Of a stretch of DNA of 64,000 bases, positions 1 through 13,100 are shown in pieces. Position 1 is the first letter of the stretch, and every line of letters starts with the position of its first letter. Source of the stretch: Chlorokybus atmophyticus (lineage: Eukaryota; Streptophyta; Chlorokybophyceae; Chlorokybales; Chlorokybaceae); NCBI GenBank assembly GCA_009103225.1, contig RHPI01002533.1, positions 1,828,527 through 1,892,526 of the forward strand. The letters are read 5' to 3'. The notes beneath the pieces are model-generated. The model saw only the letters and a list, made by a program, of their open reading frames with translations, was not told where the DNA came from and ran no database searches. Position numbers and translations under genes: made by a program.

Positions 1-243
1 GGGGGCGGGGGTCTGGCAAGCTGCTGGTTATTGAATTCCATGAACACGAGCCATGATGTAGCGCTTGTTGCAGCAGGTTGTGCTTAGATTGACTGTCAAA
101 GCAGAACACTTTGACCTACACATGTAACCTACACACTCCTACACCTACCAAAAGCATCAATTGAGACTCGAAGTCAACAGTGACAGATGACAACCGCCCT
201 TTGTTGTGCTCTCTTCGCCGTCCAATCAACCTGACGTAAAAAT

Positions 244-576
244 ATGGCTTCCGATAATGACAGCACACAACGCAGCATCTTGGTTTCAAATAATAATTAT
301 CTAATCAAATCCACTGTGCTTTTACTCCTTGGTCTTGCCCTTCATCTTCTTCTTTTTGGTGGTATCTACTTCCTCCGCATCAAACAGGATCACCTGAAAT
401 CACCCGCCACGCAAGGTGTCATGAAAACCATCGCACATGTGACTACAAGCCCTCGCAAAGCAGCTAACAGACCCACGCAACGTAACGACCAAGCGCACAA
501 CAATTGCGGCATCAACCAGGGTGGAAGCTGCATGCAAGGCCTGCTACATTCATCAACATCAGCAATGTCAACGTGA
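244..576 (+). CDS. possible small single-pass membrane protein (110 aa)
   Basis: An ATG-initiated open frame in a good start context (A at -3, G at +4). It has a short polar N-terminus, one strongly hydrophobic segment at about residues 24-44, then a basic, Ser/Thr/Asn-rich tail. That shape fits a single-pass membrane protein with no cleavable signal. I do not recognise a family. The frame lies opposite the expected 3' end of the minus-strand DDB2 gene, whose last recognisable exon ends near 591, so the two would converge or overlap. It could be a chance frame. No transcript evidence can be drawn from sequence alone. Confidence 0.3.
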   Translation: MASDNDSTQRSILVSNNNYLIKSTVLLLLGLALHLLLFGGIYFLRIKQDHLKSPATQGVMKTIAHVTTSPRKAANRPTQRNDQAHNNCGINQGGSCMQGLLHSSTSAMST

Positions 577-590
577 CAATATGACTTTAC

Positions 591-3500
591 CTCACTGGAC
601 CGCTTGTTGACTTGCTGCTTAGAGGCGTTCAGTTCCTCCTCCTTTGGTCGCCATATGTATATTGACCTGTCCACCCATCAGGTATATAACCAATCATATG
701 CTTCGAATCCGTGCGCAAAGCATAAATGTACTAGTATAATATGCCTTTTCATGTAGTGTACCTGGAGCTGCCGGAGGCCAGGACGTCAAGCCGCGGATGC
801 ATTTTGTTCACGGGGGTGATCGTTGTGACGTTGGGATCTACAACGCTTGCCACCAGCTGGCCTGTGCTTGCATCTGTTACAAAACCCACATACAGCAAAC
901 AATTGATGAGCGACCCTAGCAGCCAATTGCAACAGAAACAACCCTCATGAACATGCCAACAACTGCACCGATGAAGTCGATGGGGTGCAGGGGCACGCCG
1001 TTGTAATCATCGCTGATATACCGACCAACCACCACCAAACACTCTGTGGGGTCCTGCATTTGTGTCATGGAGGCCATAAGGCAAAACATTCACTCAAACA
1101 AGCTAGTCGCTGTGTTACATACATGGCTGCGCAACACAACCTTCATATGGTACAACACATGTGCATGCGTACAGGATATGTGCATATGTGGTTGTAGACA
1201 TGCATGACACAAACAGCAGCATGCAAGCACGCTATTATACATCACCACTGAGCTATTTGCACTGTTCATGTGCATATGCATGTGCATGTACATGTGCGCG
1301 TGCATGCATGTTGTGCATACGTGTGACAGTGTGCACAACCAACAGGTGCTTGTAGTAACCGACTCACCCTTGGGTCCCATTCTGCTTTGAAGGGCGACAA
1401 GTAGCGGTTGAAGTCATGACTGTGCACTATCTCCCGACTCGGGACGCTCAGATCACCATATATGTAGTCCCAGACTGCAACGAGAAAGATGACCCATGTC
1501 AACATTACAACAGCAGATTTGTAGAAATAAGAACTCATCCAACGTACCTCTCAAGCGGTTGTCTTGGCAAGTAGACAAAATCTTACTCCCCGTTTGCTGG
1601 CACACGAATGTTTAGCCAACCCTCTCCCACTACTGAGTCGACCAGAGATGATAATTGTCTTTCTCAGTTTGTCAAATCACTTACAGGTGAGAAGTAGGCC
1701 GAGTTGACAACACGCGGGTGCTGCATGCTTGCCAAGTGCTCCCCGCTGGCGAGCTTGCGCATGTCCCAAATGCGGGCCTGGCAGTCGATGAACCGGGTTG
1801 TGAGAAGTAAGTAGTAGTTTTGTTGCGTTGTAGATGGGAACCACCGGCCCTCGAACCGGCACAACACCGCTACCACCCACTACTACCACCACCACCACCA
1901 CCACCACAACAACAACAACAAGAACAAGACATAACACAACCAAAGAATGGCGACGACGTGCCAACAACAACACCAATATGTAGTCGTTGAGTACTTACCG
2001 TGTGGTCGTTGCTAGCGGACAGAAGTATGGACGAGTCGAAAGGGTGCACTTGCAGGCTGACAACTTTGGATCCCTTTGCGTGCAACTGTATGGACTGACC
2101 TCGTTTCTTGGTTCGCAAGTCCCACCTGCAGGGCACAGAAGTTATCCATGCATAACATGTAGCATTGTACACATTTGCACACAGTACTGTCAGTGTGGTG
2201 TGGTTAATGTCTGGGGCGTGCTTACATATGAACGTTCCCGGCATCGTCGCCAGCCAGCAGCACATTGCGACTGGCATCAATGTCACAGCCATAGAACATC
2301 CGCCAAGACCCCGCACCCTGCAATATGCACATAGTACAAAGTTCAAGTAAACAGCACATCAACCAGCGGCGACACCATGAATACGTGCTACACACACACA
2401 CGCGTGCACGCAAGCGCGCACACCACACCACCCAAATCTTGCCCGCACCGTTGCTCGCAAGCGCACACATACGCGCATGCACACAATAGCATCACATTAG
2501 TCACAAGGCCACGGCAGTACCTGCCACCCATGAGGGTTCAAGTCAATCGCCACGTCAAAGTCGCCTGTTTCGATGTCGAGCGCTCGCACTGTACCGTCCG
2601 AAGCGGCTGTGTAGCACTTATCATCTGATGAGACATGAAACCTGAAGGCAGGCAGACGCACTTGTGAATATGACACATGGACACATCCAACTTGTCGGTC
2701 CAACATGTACCTGATGTTGTTGACAAGGCATGTATGGACGCTCTCGTAAACGGTCTTCTCGTACACCTTCTCAAAATCCCACACTGCCAGCTGTCCTTTC
2801 TGCTCACAAGTGGTACACGCATGTTAAGCCCTTCGCGGCGCAGACAACACACATGCGCACATGTGTATATGTGTCAAGGACCCATCACCTTGTCACCGGA
2901 CAACACGATGTTGTCCTTGGTGGGATGAAACTCCATCGAAGTGATGCGGCGGCTGTGCAGCTTTAGCACGGCCGCGTCAACTCTGTCGGGAATGGCTCCT
3001 GACCACTTCACCTCTCTTCTCCGACCCTACAACCAAGTTTCAAGTAACAGTTGTGATCGTGTAACTATTGTTCTGAACTACGAACAGTTCATATTGACAA
3101 TCATAAGCTGTTTGTGAGTGGTTCAACAAATAACCCTAGCAGCGCTTATCACCTGGATTTCGCGCTCGCGCACGATGTCTATTGTGCTGCCACTCTGTCG
3201 GCGTGCCGCGGGACGCACGCCGTGCTCGGGTGCCGTGCGGTATGGACACGTGAGTGTCGTGTGACCTGCATGTGATGACGCGTATATCAGCGAAGAGTGG
3301 GGAGGCCGATGTGCGCGTGTGCACACGCGTGCATGCTTGCAACAGAGAGTGCATGCATGCAAGCATGGCGCTGCTGATCCATATACAGTCCAATGACTGA
3401 AGCAAGGCATACGTTGCAGGTGTTGACATTGCGCCTACCTGTTTGTTTGCACAAGTAGCAGGGCTTGTTGGGGCAGTCCATGTACACAGCACCCACAAAC

Positions 3501-3910
3501 CCGGCCCGATGATCCTTTTCACCACACACCTATAACACACACAAGCATCGACCAATGCGCTTGTGACTTCAAGTAATAGTCAAACGCACAGGAAGACCCG
3601 AACGACAATGCAGCAGTAACATTGGATGGCTGCAACCCACCTTGCATGAGTTGACTCCTTTCTTCAGCTTGATAGGGCTGATTTTCTTCTGTCCTTTTCG
3701 TCCCGATGATGCTGATCTCCGCAGCGTCTTAACTTCAACCTTTTCCTCCTCCTCATCAGCGCCACCTTCACTGTCGCCATCATTGTCATCATCATCATCA
3801 TCGGCTTCTGCCTCACCAGCAGCAGGAGCAGCAAAGTTGTCCTCCTCCTCCTCCTCCTCTTCCTCCTCCTCACTGGACTCCTGCTCTTCCTCTCTCTCCA
3901 CGACGACCAT
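591..3910 (-). CDS. DDB2: DNA damage-binding protein 2, plant type (CCHC knuckle plus WD40)
   Basis: Substrate-recognition subunit of the CUL4-DDB1 ubiquitin ligase that finds UV lesions in nuclear chromatin. Exons (complement), phases consistent: 3641-3910, 3439-3529, 3153-3265, 2889-3026, 2711-2799, 2521-2641, 2226-2317, 1999-2125, 1685-1777, 1548-1596, 1368-1474, 969-1053, 762-873, 591-666; 521 codons so far. The first exon is acidic. Next come a CxxC-like pair (VCGEKDH) and a CCHC knuckle (CYLCKQTGHTTLTC), then the WD40 propeller with RRITSMEFHPTKDNIVLSGD, ARIWDMRKL, PSREIVHSHDFNRYLSPFK and a final IYIWRPKEEEL. The knuckle is typical of plant DDB2 and absent from vertebrate DDB2. The start at 3910 is the first ATG of the acidic exon; more acidic exons may lie upstream near 4.5-4.9 kb. 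After 591 there is a good donor (GAG|GTAAAG), so a last short exon probably lies nearer the window start and is not resolved. Confidence 0.92.
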
Positions 3911-4449
3911 GCGTGTGGTGCGCAGAGACCTTCGCTTCACACTGCATGCATGTATGTGTGTGCGAATGCACAAGAGTGTGTGCTTGTGCATGTGTGCGTG
4001 AGTGTGGGGTGCGTGTGTGCATGCAAGCAAGTTTCAACCGCAGTTGTTTGATCGAAGAACACATACTGAAAGGCCAGGAAAGCATGTGTGACCTTCCAGT
4101 GCCAGCAGAGAAAACAGCGAGCTGTGTGTCGTGCTGGACATGCGCATGCAGAACATCGTGCTACTGGGGACGCATGCTTGCTGGAACCACTTGCTTCTGG
4201 TAGTTGTGCATGTGCAGATGGGCACATACAGACAGGATTTCGTGTACGCATTTGGTGTCATGAGCTCTCAACTCCAAGCTGCCACAATACATGCAAACTC
4301 CCTGTCTAGCATGCAGCACCACAACGAGCTCCTCCTCTCACGATATGAGGTGGAACAATCAATGATAGTGACCATGCCTGCACTCTGAGTCAAAAGAGAA
4401 GCTTGAACCAGGGTTCCAACCAGCTGCTACCAGTGCTGTTTGCTTACAG

Positions 4450-4880
4450 CGTCATGGTTGAGTGGCTCTGCTGGTCAAGCTGCTCGTCGGTACGCAGGCA
4501 AGCTGGATCCTGCTGTCGTTGTAGCCCACTGCCTCCTCCTCCTGCTTCTCCTCGTCCTCCTTGTGCTTCTCCTCCTTGTCGTGCTCCTGCTCTGTCTACG
4601 GCGCCGCCGCTGCTTCCTCCGCCGCCCACGTCAGTACGGCACGCGTTGTACTATACCTGCAGCTGGTTGTTGCTCAGCTGCTTGTGGGCGGCGGTGTGGG
4701 CGGCAGGGACGGTGGCGTGGTCGGCGGCAGCTGCGGCGGGCGGCTGGCTCGCCTCTTCCTCCTGCTCCTCCTCCTCGTCCTGCTCCTCCTCCTATACCGC
4801 TTCCTCTACGGCCGGCTTTTATCGTCCCACCGTCCAGCTCACCAAAGGCGTCAGAGGCTTCTTGCTGCTCAACACAGGTA
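4450..4880 (-). CDS. acidic Glu-rich exons, possibly the 5' end of DDB2
   Basis: On the minus strand two stretches encode Glu/Lys-rich protein without stops once GT-AG introns are removed. One covers about 4672-4790 (EEEQDEEEEQEEEASQ, then an Ala-rich part) and ends at CAG|GTATAG. The second covers about 4490-4605 (EQEHDKEEKHKEDEEKQ) after a TAGACAG acceptor. Acidic N-termini are usual for plant DDB2, whose recognisable part begins just downstream, so these may be its first exons. They could also be a separate acidic coiled-coil protein. The connection across 3.94-4.45 kb was not resolved and no start codon was chosen. Confidence 0.3.
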
Positions 4881-4975
4881 CAAGCTTCTAGAGTTTCGTG
4901 CACATGCTTGCACAAGTTACAGACACACTTTAGCTATTAGCTGACAGCAGCAAAGCAGTCACTACAGAATGGAAA

Positions 4976-5037
4976 AGTCAAGTCAAGTCAAGTCAAGAGA
5001 GAGTCAAGTCAAGTCAAGTCAAGTCAAGTCAAGTCAA
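4976..5037. repeat. (AAGTC)n microsatellite
   Basis: Pentanucleotide repeat of AAGTC units, interrupted once by an AGAGAG block. It directly abuts a perfect inverted repeat. Confidence 0.95.
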
Positions 5038-5081
5038 GAGAGAACCATCTTGCACCCAATAGAGTGCAAGATGGTTCTCTC
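5038..5081. repeat. perfect 17-bp inverted repeat (hairpin)
   Basis: Arms 5038-5054 and 5065-5081 are exact reverse complements around a 10-nt loop. It lies between the acidic exons and the poly(A) polymerase gene. It could form a strong stem in RNA or DNA; no function is assigned. No clear gene was found from about 4930 to 5640. Confidence 0.9.
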
Positions 5082-5639
5082 TCTTTGCTGGAGCATGGGA
5101 AGCTGAAGGTTGCTTTGTTCTTGACATGGATTCGTTACATATATCACTTGCACATGCAAGTGTATGTGTGTGTAAAGTACATATACATCTATATACACGT
5201 GTACGTGTACATGTACATGCACACCTACCAGTTCAGAATCTGAGTTCATATGGTGTAACTACTGTTGGATGACAGATGCTGCGGTTATTGTCATGTCATC
5301 AGCATTGACCTTGTTGCATGAAGGATGGCCGTTTTTCTCCCTGCAGTTATACAATGTTGCTGATAGACATGCCCTTTGCTTCTTCACTCACACAGGCCAT
5401 GCCATGAGTGGGGCACCTCGACATCGCCGCGACCGTACACAGCAGCAAGGTGCGCAATGTGAAGTGAAGAACAATGCAAGTTGTGCACGTGTGTATGGAT
5501 GTGCACGTGCGTGTGCGCATATGTGTGTCTGCGTGTGCATGTGTGTGCGCATGTGTGAAAGCAACTGTAACAACATGCCAACATTGCCAGACACAATAAG
5601 TTGACAAGCACCAGGGTGCTGTGCGTGTCCAATGAAGTA

Positions 5640-8600
5640 CAGCTGCACGGATAGCACTTGTTACAGCTTCTCCTGATTTGGATGTTGGATCTGCAGTACT
5701 GTGGAGGCCAAAGAGTGCAGCGTCAAGCTCAAAGGACACTTCCAATGCAACAAGCTCAGCACCAACATCAGACAGTACAGTAGTAGCCACCACCACCACC
5801 ACCACCACACCACCACCACCGGTAACAACAACAGCAACAACAAAACCAACAACAAAGCCAATCACAGCAACAACGACAGTGACAGCGCCATTATTACCAA
5901 CGTCAGGAATTAAACCACCGACAACAGCAGCGACCACACCAACATCTGCAGTAAAGCCACTGACAACAACAGCAGCAACAGGCGAAGCAAGGAAACCTCA
6001 TTCCAACACTCCTTCTGCTCCAACACAGCCATCCGTTTTGGCACGCTCTTGCAGCGCTCCTCTCACACCCGCTGCCAGCGTCTCATCAAGCAGCGCCAAC
6101 AATGCACACAATCACGTGGTAGCTGCAGCCTTGCGTGCCGAGAGTGAAGGGATTGCACGGCCGAGTCTAGACGCCAGCTGGAATGCTGCACTTGAGGTGA
6201 TAAGCGCATGCGTGCATGCGTGTTCTGCCATGTTAATCATAGCTGCTTGACAGGATTGATGGTGAGGTTGTTGTCGGCAGTTTGTTGTTGGTTATGTGAA
6301 AATGCACACAACCACTTCGCCCGTGTGCGTGTTTACTGCCGCTGGGTACCAGTGTATTTTGTCAACGTGTTAGTTCCTCGCAGCAATTCTACTCTACGCT
6401 GCTGCCGAGCCACCAAGATTGGCTGAACCGAAGGCGGCTGATTGACAAAGTCAGTGAGGTGGTCGCTCAGGCCTATCCAAGTGAGTTTCGTGCGTGAACA
6501 TTGTGTGTACAACTTCATGGTGTGCTCTGTTTAGAAAAAGGGAAGTGCACATACAGTCGCTGTGCTCAGACAGTGTGCCTCTTACAGTTGAGTGTACACA
6601 TGTGTTGTGTGTCCACATTGTGCCCGTGCGCACACAGGCGCGCGCGCAGACACATTGCATGGTGGCGTTTGCACGTTGGTTTTGCACAAGTATGTACGAC
6701 CGTGTGCAAAGCTGTTATGTTGTTTTGGTAAGCCACAATGCAAAGCAGGTGGTAGAGTGGAAGCATTTGGTTCGTTTGAGGCCGATTTGTATGGTCCCAC
6801 CAGCGATCTGGACCTGTGTTTAGAGTGCATGTTGCCCGCCGGCACAAGTCCAGCCGACAAGAACAGAGTGTTGGCTAATGTTGCAAAGCGCCTGAGAAGA
6901 GAGGCGAATCTGAGAAATTTCATCCACCTTCGCCACACTCGCGTCCCGCTGATCAAGTTTTATGATGAGACTCTGCACATACATTGCGACTTGAGCATAG
7001 GCGAAGGTGGCTCTGCTGTCAAGTCGAGAACACTTAGAAGCGTCGTTGATGCCTTCCCGCACGTGAAGAAGCAGCTGTATCTGGTGAGTACAACATAAGC
7101 GTGTAAGTTGAGCCTCTTGTATTAGTTCAAAGATGCTTGATGACTGTCGACTGTGGGTGTATATGGGCGTGTGTGCCCGTGCTTGTGCGTGTGTGCCCAT
7201 GTGTGCACGTCTGCGTATGTGTGCATGCGTGCTTGTCAACATCATGTTACTGACTTAAACTAACTTGTGTGTCCACTGTGTTAGCTCAAGCACTTTGCCT
7301 CATTTTGTTGATTCAGGTGAAAGCCTGGGCTCAAGCGCACGACTTGATTGATGGGTCGCGCAGTCGGCTGAACTCCTATGCAGTGAACTTGATGGTAATG
7401 AATCTGAAGTAAGTTGTGTAGGCTAGTACTAGACATCAAGCATGTCTTCCTGACCCAGGACTTCTGGTTATGCTTGCTCTGCTCGCATACAATTGCATGC
7501 CCACACTTGCAGTCTGCACAGGTGTTGTTCCATCTGCAACGAGTGGACCCGCCAGTGCTGCCGCCATTCAGACTGCTGTTAGCGCCAGGGGAAGAGCTCA
7601 ACGCACACAACATCAAAGCAGCTGGTGGACTTATTGGAAGCCTTGGCGACATGCGCGAGGAACTGCGAGCGCGTGGCAACGCGCGCATCGAACAGCACAA
7701 GGTTTGTATGAGATGCTTAGTCACACGGCTTGATAGTCCACATGCTTGGTATGGTAGCATTTTGCGCCCGAATCACATCTCTTACTGCTGCGCTGTGTGC
7801 GTATGTTTGTGTTGTGCACAGGACTTGTACTTGACGAACAGCCAGCAGTGGACGACAGCGGACTTGTTTGCCACGTTTTTCCAGCGGGTAAGTTGGGTTT
7901 GGCTACTACTACTTCGCACGTGCCATCTGTCAAATGTGTCATTGTGCAGTATGCATCGCGTGGTGCACATGCGCGGGCACACACATGAAAGTTTGGCTGC
8001 ATATGTCTGTAATGTTTTTTAAATTGTGCCTGTGGTTTGGCTCAGTATGCGGTAGTAAGCAACCTTTTCGCCCAATCGCTGTGCGCGTGTCCTTACACCG
8101 GGGACTGGACGACCTCATTCACTTGGCGCAGATACTGCATGGCCATCCAGGTAACGCAAAACAAGACAGAAAACACATCAACATTTTATAAGCCAATCAC
8201 CAACCGTACCAACATCCACCTAACCTTTCCCCCATTCAGGACCCTTTTGAGGCCGATGAGAACCCGGCGCGGTCTCTATCAGACAACATAGCGTTGCAGA
8301 CCTTTGCTGTGTTCAACACAGCGGCGCTGCTGCTGGAAAACTCGCCCGCGCCGGCCGTGCATCGGTCGGTGCTGAAGCAGATGTTCCAGCCACCGGCATT
8401 ACTTCCGGTTTCGGTCATGATCAAGGAGGAAGCGGAGATGAGTGCTGCAGGTCAAGCTGGCAATGAGCTTACTGCAGCAATATCGAAGCAAAGAAGGTGA
8501 TGATATGCATGCACATGTGCAATGCATGCATGCATGCGCTGGTGTATTGGCATCAAGCATATACCAGGGCGTGCATGCATGCATGCACGTTGATGTTGTT

Positions 8601-9071
8601 AGCGTACTTTTGTCAGCTTGAAACAATGCCCTCTTGCGCCACATGTGACATAGAGCACGCATGGCATCCATGGATACATGTGTGCACGCAGTTCATGCAT
8701 AACATGCATTCCATGGCTGTAGACCCTTGTCATGCTGATTTGAAGACATTATTTTCACGCTCTATGTGTGCAGGCGCAGGCGCAAATGGGGCAAGCCAAA
8801 GCCAGCTCCACAGGCAGGTGTTGTTCTGATTGATGACATTGGCGCAGAACAAGCGCAGCAGCTCTCGTCTGAGGCCAGCGCTCGCGTGGAAAAACAAGCA
8901 GCTGCGGCTCAGCAATGGAGGCAACAGCAACGACAACAGCCACAACCACGCCCACAATTACAATCACGACGAGAAGAGCAAGAACCACAGCGACACCAAC
9001 ATCAGCAGGATGATTCGACAGGTGTCGTTGAACCGCTTCAACGTGTTCAGATAGCCCAGGTAGACTTATGA
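5640..9071 (+). CDS. TUT/Cid1-like non-canonical poly(A) polymerase or terminal uridylyltransferase
   Basis: Adds nucleotides to RNA 3' ends. Exons: about 5640-6196, 6384-6480, 6749-7083, 7317-7394, 7513-7701, 7822-7887, 8046-8150, 8240-8496, 8774-9071, all phases agreeing; about 650 aa. The first exon is a Thr/Pro/Ser-rich disordered region. Exon 2 reads HQDWLNRRRLIDKV. The nucleotidyltransferase core has FGSFEADLYGPTSDLDLCL (GS plus the two metal-binding Asp) and the third Asp in IHCDLSIG. The central and PAP-associated parts follow: RLNSYAVNLM, PPVLPPF, and AIQDPFEADENPA before the last helix. The C-terminus is Gln-rich. There is no ATG in the first readable exon and a stop lies just upstream, so at least one 5' exon is missing, perhaps in 5.26-5.6 kb. 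Whether it adds A or U cannot be told from this sequence. Confidence 0.85.
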
Positions 9072-9074
9072 GAG

Positions 9075-10130
9075 GCATCCAACAAGAGGAGTCCTATCCA
9101 CAACATCCTGCAGTCAGTGGTTTATGCTTTACTTGTGCTGTCGCCGTTGTGGAAGCACAATATACCTATATCATACAACTTTTATCTTAACAAGAGTTAA
9201 CTCAGAAGCCGTCGGTTGCGGAGACAGAGTCTGCAACACTGACACTGACAATGCCTGTTGCGTCGCTACAAACACGCGGGTTTGCTGATTGCTCTCTTGT
9301 TGTGGCGCACGACCTTGTAATCAGTCTTCAGCTGCTGAAGTTCAGCATACCAGACTCAGGTGTTTTACCTTGCACAGGGGGGCGTAGACGTAGGTGTAGG
9401 AGTAGAGTAGGTAGCCCGGTGGTCGTGTATGTAGTAACGAGGTGAGTGTGTTCTGCAGAGTGTTGCATGCGTGGTGTGATCTGAATGGGCATACCCCTCT
9501 CGCATTTTCTGTACATAGTCTGCCTGCATTAAAGCAGCAGCAACGACGCTGATATGTGCATTATGTGCACACGTCGCACAGGACAAGTGGGCACTGGTTA
9601 TGGATATGTACTGACAGCAGTTATGCTACGCAAGGCTGCCAATGTTGCTACTAGTCTATGTGCAAGCAGTGTTGGGCGTTGCATTGCCTACCACAACCAC
9701 CAACACGGCTTTGCTGCATGTCTACATTGTGATCTACCTGTGTGTTGCAGACTTAGATACAGCGCACACGCATAGGGTACAGCCAGGAGGTAGACAAATC
9801 ATAGATAGCACAAACACCACACAACCACCAAGGCACCGCACAAATATCACTACACAAGCACACCACCTAGCTAAGGGGCTGGTTCTAAGTGCTGATGCAT
9901 AGGCAAGGCAGGCAAAGAAGGCCGGAGTTGCGCCCAGGTATACCTGTGCAGCGCAGGAGAGGCACAAGGAGGGAGAGGTAGAGGCATACGCATGCGCACA
10001 TGCACACGCGAACACGCGCATGAGCACATGCGCCACCCATTATATTAAGCAGCGCAACAACAAATCCTGTGCAACGGTGGCATTGCACTCAACAACAGAC
10101 ATCACGAAGCAGCCAACAACGCTACGCTAG
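9075..10130. other. intergenic region between convergent 3' ends
   Basis: Lies between the ends of the poly(A) polymerase gene (+) and NPL4 (-). No frame here looks like a conserved protein. It holds a short G/T/A-rich block with AGCCCGGTGGTCGTG (about 9380-9440), similar to blocks near 30.79 kb and 56.17 kb, and an alternating CA/GC tract near 9.97-10.03 kb. Confidence 0.6.
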
Positions 10131-10136
10131 CCATCA

Positions 10137-13100
10137 TCACGAAGCCACACCGGCCAGCGAGTCAATAATCAACCTGTACCCTTCGGGCACGGCGCTCTTG
10201 CTGCGAACAGAGTCCACCAGCAGTGCCATGTCGGTGCGGTCCAGCAGCGTGGACAGAAACAGAAGTAGATGCAGGTCTGAGATGCGCTCACTGTATGGCT
10301 TATTCCTGTTTTTGGTGAGATGATCCCTGCCAAACAGCACGTTATATAAGATGAAAGACCTTACTTGGTCATGTAGTCAACCATGTACCTCATCATATAC
10401 AACAGGCATAAGAAACTGATGCTTGCTTAAGAACTGAGGTAAGTCATCACTCAGAAGCAGTGTCATAACTGATATGCAAATGCTATGAGTGACTGATAAC
10501 AGCAATGCAAGCTCTCGAGGTTGCTTACTTGAGTGCTTCAAGATTTTGGCCAAATACGCGGTTCTCAACGGGAAACGTGTGAGAAAGGGGGCCTTCATGA
10601 TCAAAGATTTTTGCGGGCACCAGGAAGAAGTCGTTGTCAACGATCATGGTGTCTTTGCCCAACAGTATCACCTCCTTGTTCATCTTGGTATGCTTGGGAT
10701 CCTGTAAGTGCAAAGGAGTAAACTTAGCAAACATAAGTAGAGTATCACTCTGTATAAAACAGATTTTCGAGCCTACAGAACTGCACAGCACATAACAGTT
10801 AACGCATCAACAACCATACTTGTGCTTGCATGTGCGCGCATGTATGGTCCTACATGTGTGTGCGCGTGTATGAGTGTGCGGTCATATACACGCAATCATG
10901 CGCGTGCACACGCTTAATTGGACACGAACACAAACAAAGGTGAGACCACAACAGCTCAGCCCTTTGGATCATGGATGACATGGATCATCAACGCCAAGGA
11001 TGCCATGGCAACTCCAACCCCACTCACATCAGCAACCGGTTCGCCGAGGACGCCTTCCCGCAGCAGCTTGATGCACTGGTTGCTGCACTGGAACGCCTCA
11101 AAGTGCACCATGGGCGTGCCGTCCTGCGTGGGCTCGAGCTTCACTATCGCCGAGACAAAGAGCTCCCCGCCCTCGGATTGCAGCTCCGCCATCTGCCTCA
11201 GCTCCGCGCTCGACACAGTGTAATCTCTCGCTTTGTTACTCTGCAGATGTCACATACACAGATGTGCACAAGCACATGCAGTCACATACGTGCACACACG
11301 CACGCAGACACACGCTTGCACGCATATACACATGCACACAACACCGAGCAACCACTCCGACATTGCAGCATTGACTGTATCAGTGTTCAACTCTTACCTG
11401 AGTGAATATCCAGCCGACGCGTTTCAACCCGAGCCCGCTCGCAATGGCCTCTACGCGCTCCTCCTCGCTCGCGTTGTGCATCAAGACGAGGGTGTCTTCG
11501 GTCCCTTCTTGAGGCGGCTCGTAGATGGCCTCTACCCTCACCTACAAAGTGACTTGCAGTTGACAAGGTGGTCATGCGCGCTCGCGTTCATCTGCGCTCT
11601 CGTACGTGCACACGTGTGTATGCCTGACTTGTTTGCGTACAGGCATCCATGTATGAGCGTGTCTGTGTTTGCGCACATGCACGCACGCACGCACGCAGTA
11701 CATATCCACTCATGCTGCATAGCACTACAATACATACATCCACATGCAGTACCAACCCATACAGCTCAAAGCAGGCTGCACGGGACGCGTGCAAATATCA
11801 ACATACAGTGCCTACCTCTTTCTGTTCTTCATCCACCACCCCGTACATGACCCCCGCCCTCTTGATTGAGAACCCGAGGCTGTCGTGTACATACGCCTGG
11901 AACGCGTTGGCGGCGTTGCGATCGAACGACACGCCCGCGCAGTGAGGAGTCTCCTGACGCTCGATCCGGATCTGACGGGCGATCAGCTCCTCAATCGTCA
12001 TCTTGCCAGCGGGGAGCTTGGGAGGGGCTTTGGACTTGGGCTGGGAAAGGGGAGGAGAGGTGTGTGTTGGGTGGATGTTACGTCTTTACACTTGGCTGCT
12101 TTGCGTGAGTCACACACATGTATTCGCATGCACACGTGTGCGCATTTGATTGTGCGTTTTGTGAGGTACACTTGCACGCGCGCCAGTACTTATGTCCAAT
12201 AACGCGCATACGGATCCATAATGATGTGCATGCACGCAGATAGACAAGCGACTAGGCAGACACATGCAGACTGGTGCATAGACACCTGCCAAACCACACA
12301 CACTCACGCGCACTGGTATGCACACAAGCAGCCACGCATGCACACAAGCAGGCTCACAGGGACGTGCATGTGCATGTACAAAGCACAAATCATCTATGCA
12401 CACTTACGCAACCCACAAGCACATACACACATACACGCATGCATCCACACATCTCCCCTACCTCCCTCTCCACGCTGTACGCCAGGTACAGCATCTCCCC
12501 ATGCCTCGCATTCAGCAGTTTCCTTGGGTCGGCGAGGTCGGTGAAGGCGCGCTTGTCCGGCGCGAGCAGCACGTGCGGGTCCCTGCTTAGGGTTTGGTCG
12601 GACACGGGGACTTGTAAGGCAGTGGCTAGCTGCTGCTGGAACTGACCGACGGTGAGGGTGTCGCTGCTGACCTGGAGTGTGAGGGGTGTGTGAGTTGTTG
12701 CGTTGTTGGCGGACTTGTGAAAGAGAGAGACACATATGCGCGCGCACGCACACACGCACATGCACACAGGTAAGCCCGCGCAAGTGTTGAACGCACGCCA
12801 ACAGAGTATACATCGACATGCTGTGCAATAGTTGCATGCATGAATAGTATGCATGTGCGTCAAAAGTTTGAACATGCACTTGCACTGCACTCTACACGGC
12901 GACCAGCTATGTAGCATACTTGCTTTCAGGGCAAGAAACCCTAATTTAGCCCTAAGCCCTAACTTGCAACCAAGCCTGAACTCTCGAAGCTGTGGCTGGC
13001 TCCACAAGCTCAAAGCCCGAGCGACGTGGCTGAATACCATGGCCAGAAAGGCTCAACAAGCCAGCACATAACAGAAGCAAAATAATTGAGCAAAAGCAAG

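Noticed and set aside
390-590. Read-through of the last DDB2 exon to a stop at 390
   Set aside because: A good donor (GAG|GTAAAG) ends the exon at 591, and the extension is hydrophobic and unlike DDB2 tails; it remains only a fallback.
1840-1880. GGTTCGAG motif on the minus strand resembling a tRNA B box
   Set aside because: No matching A box or acceptor/anticodon stems at the right distance; it lies within a DDB2 intron beside a (GTT/GGT)n repeat.
4976-5037. Regular repeat that might suggest a CRISPR array
   Set aside because: The unit is five bases with no spacers; it is a microsatellite in a eukaryotic genome.
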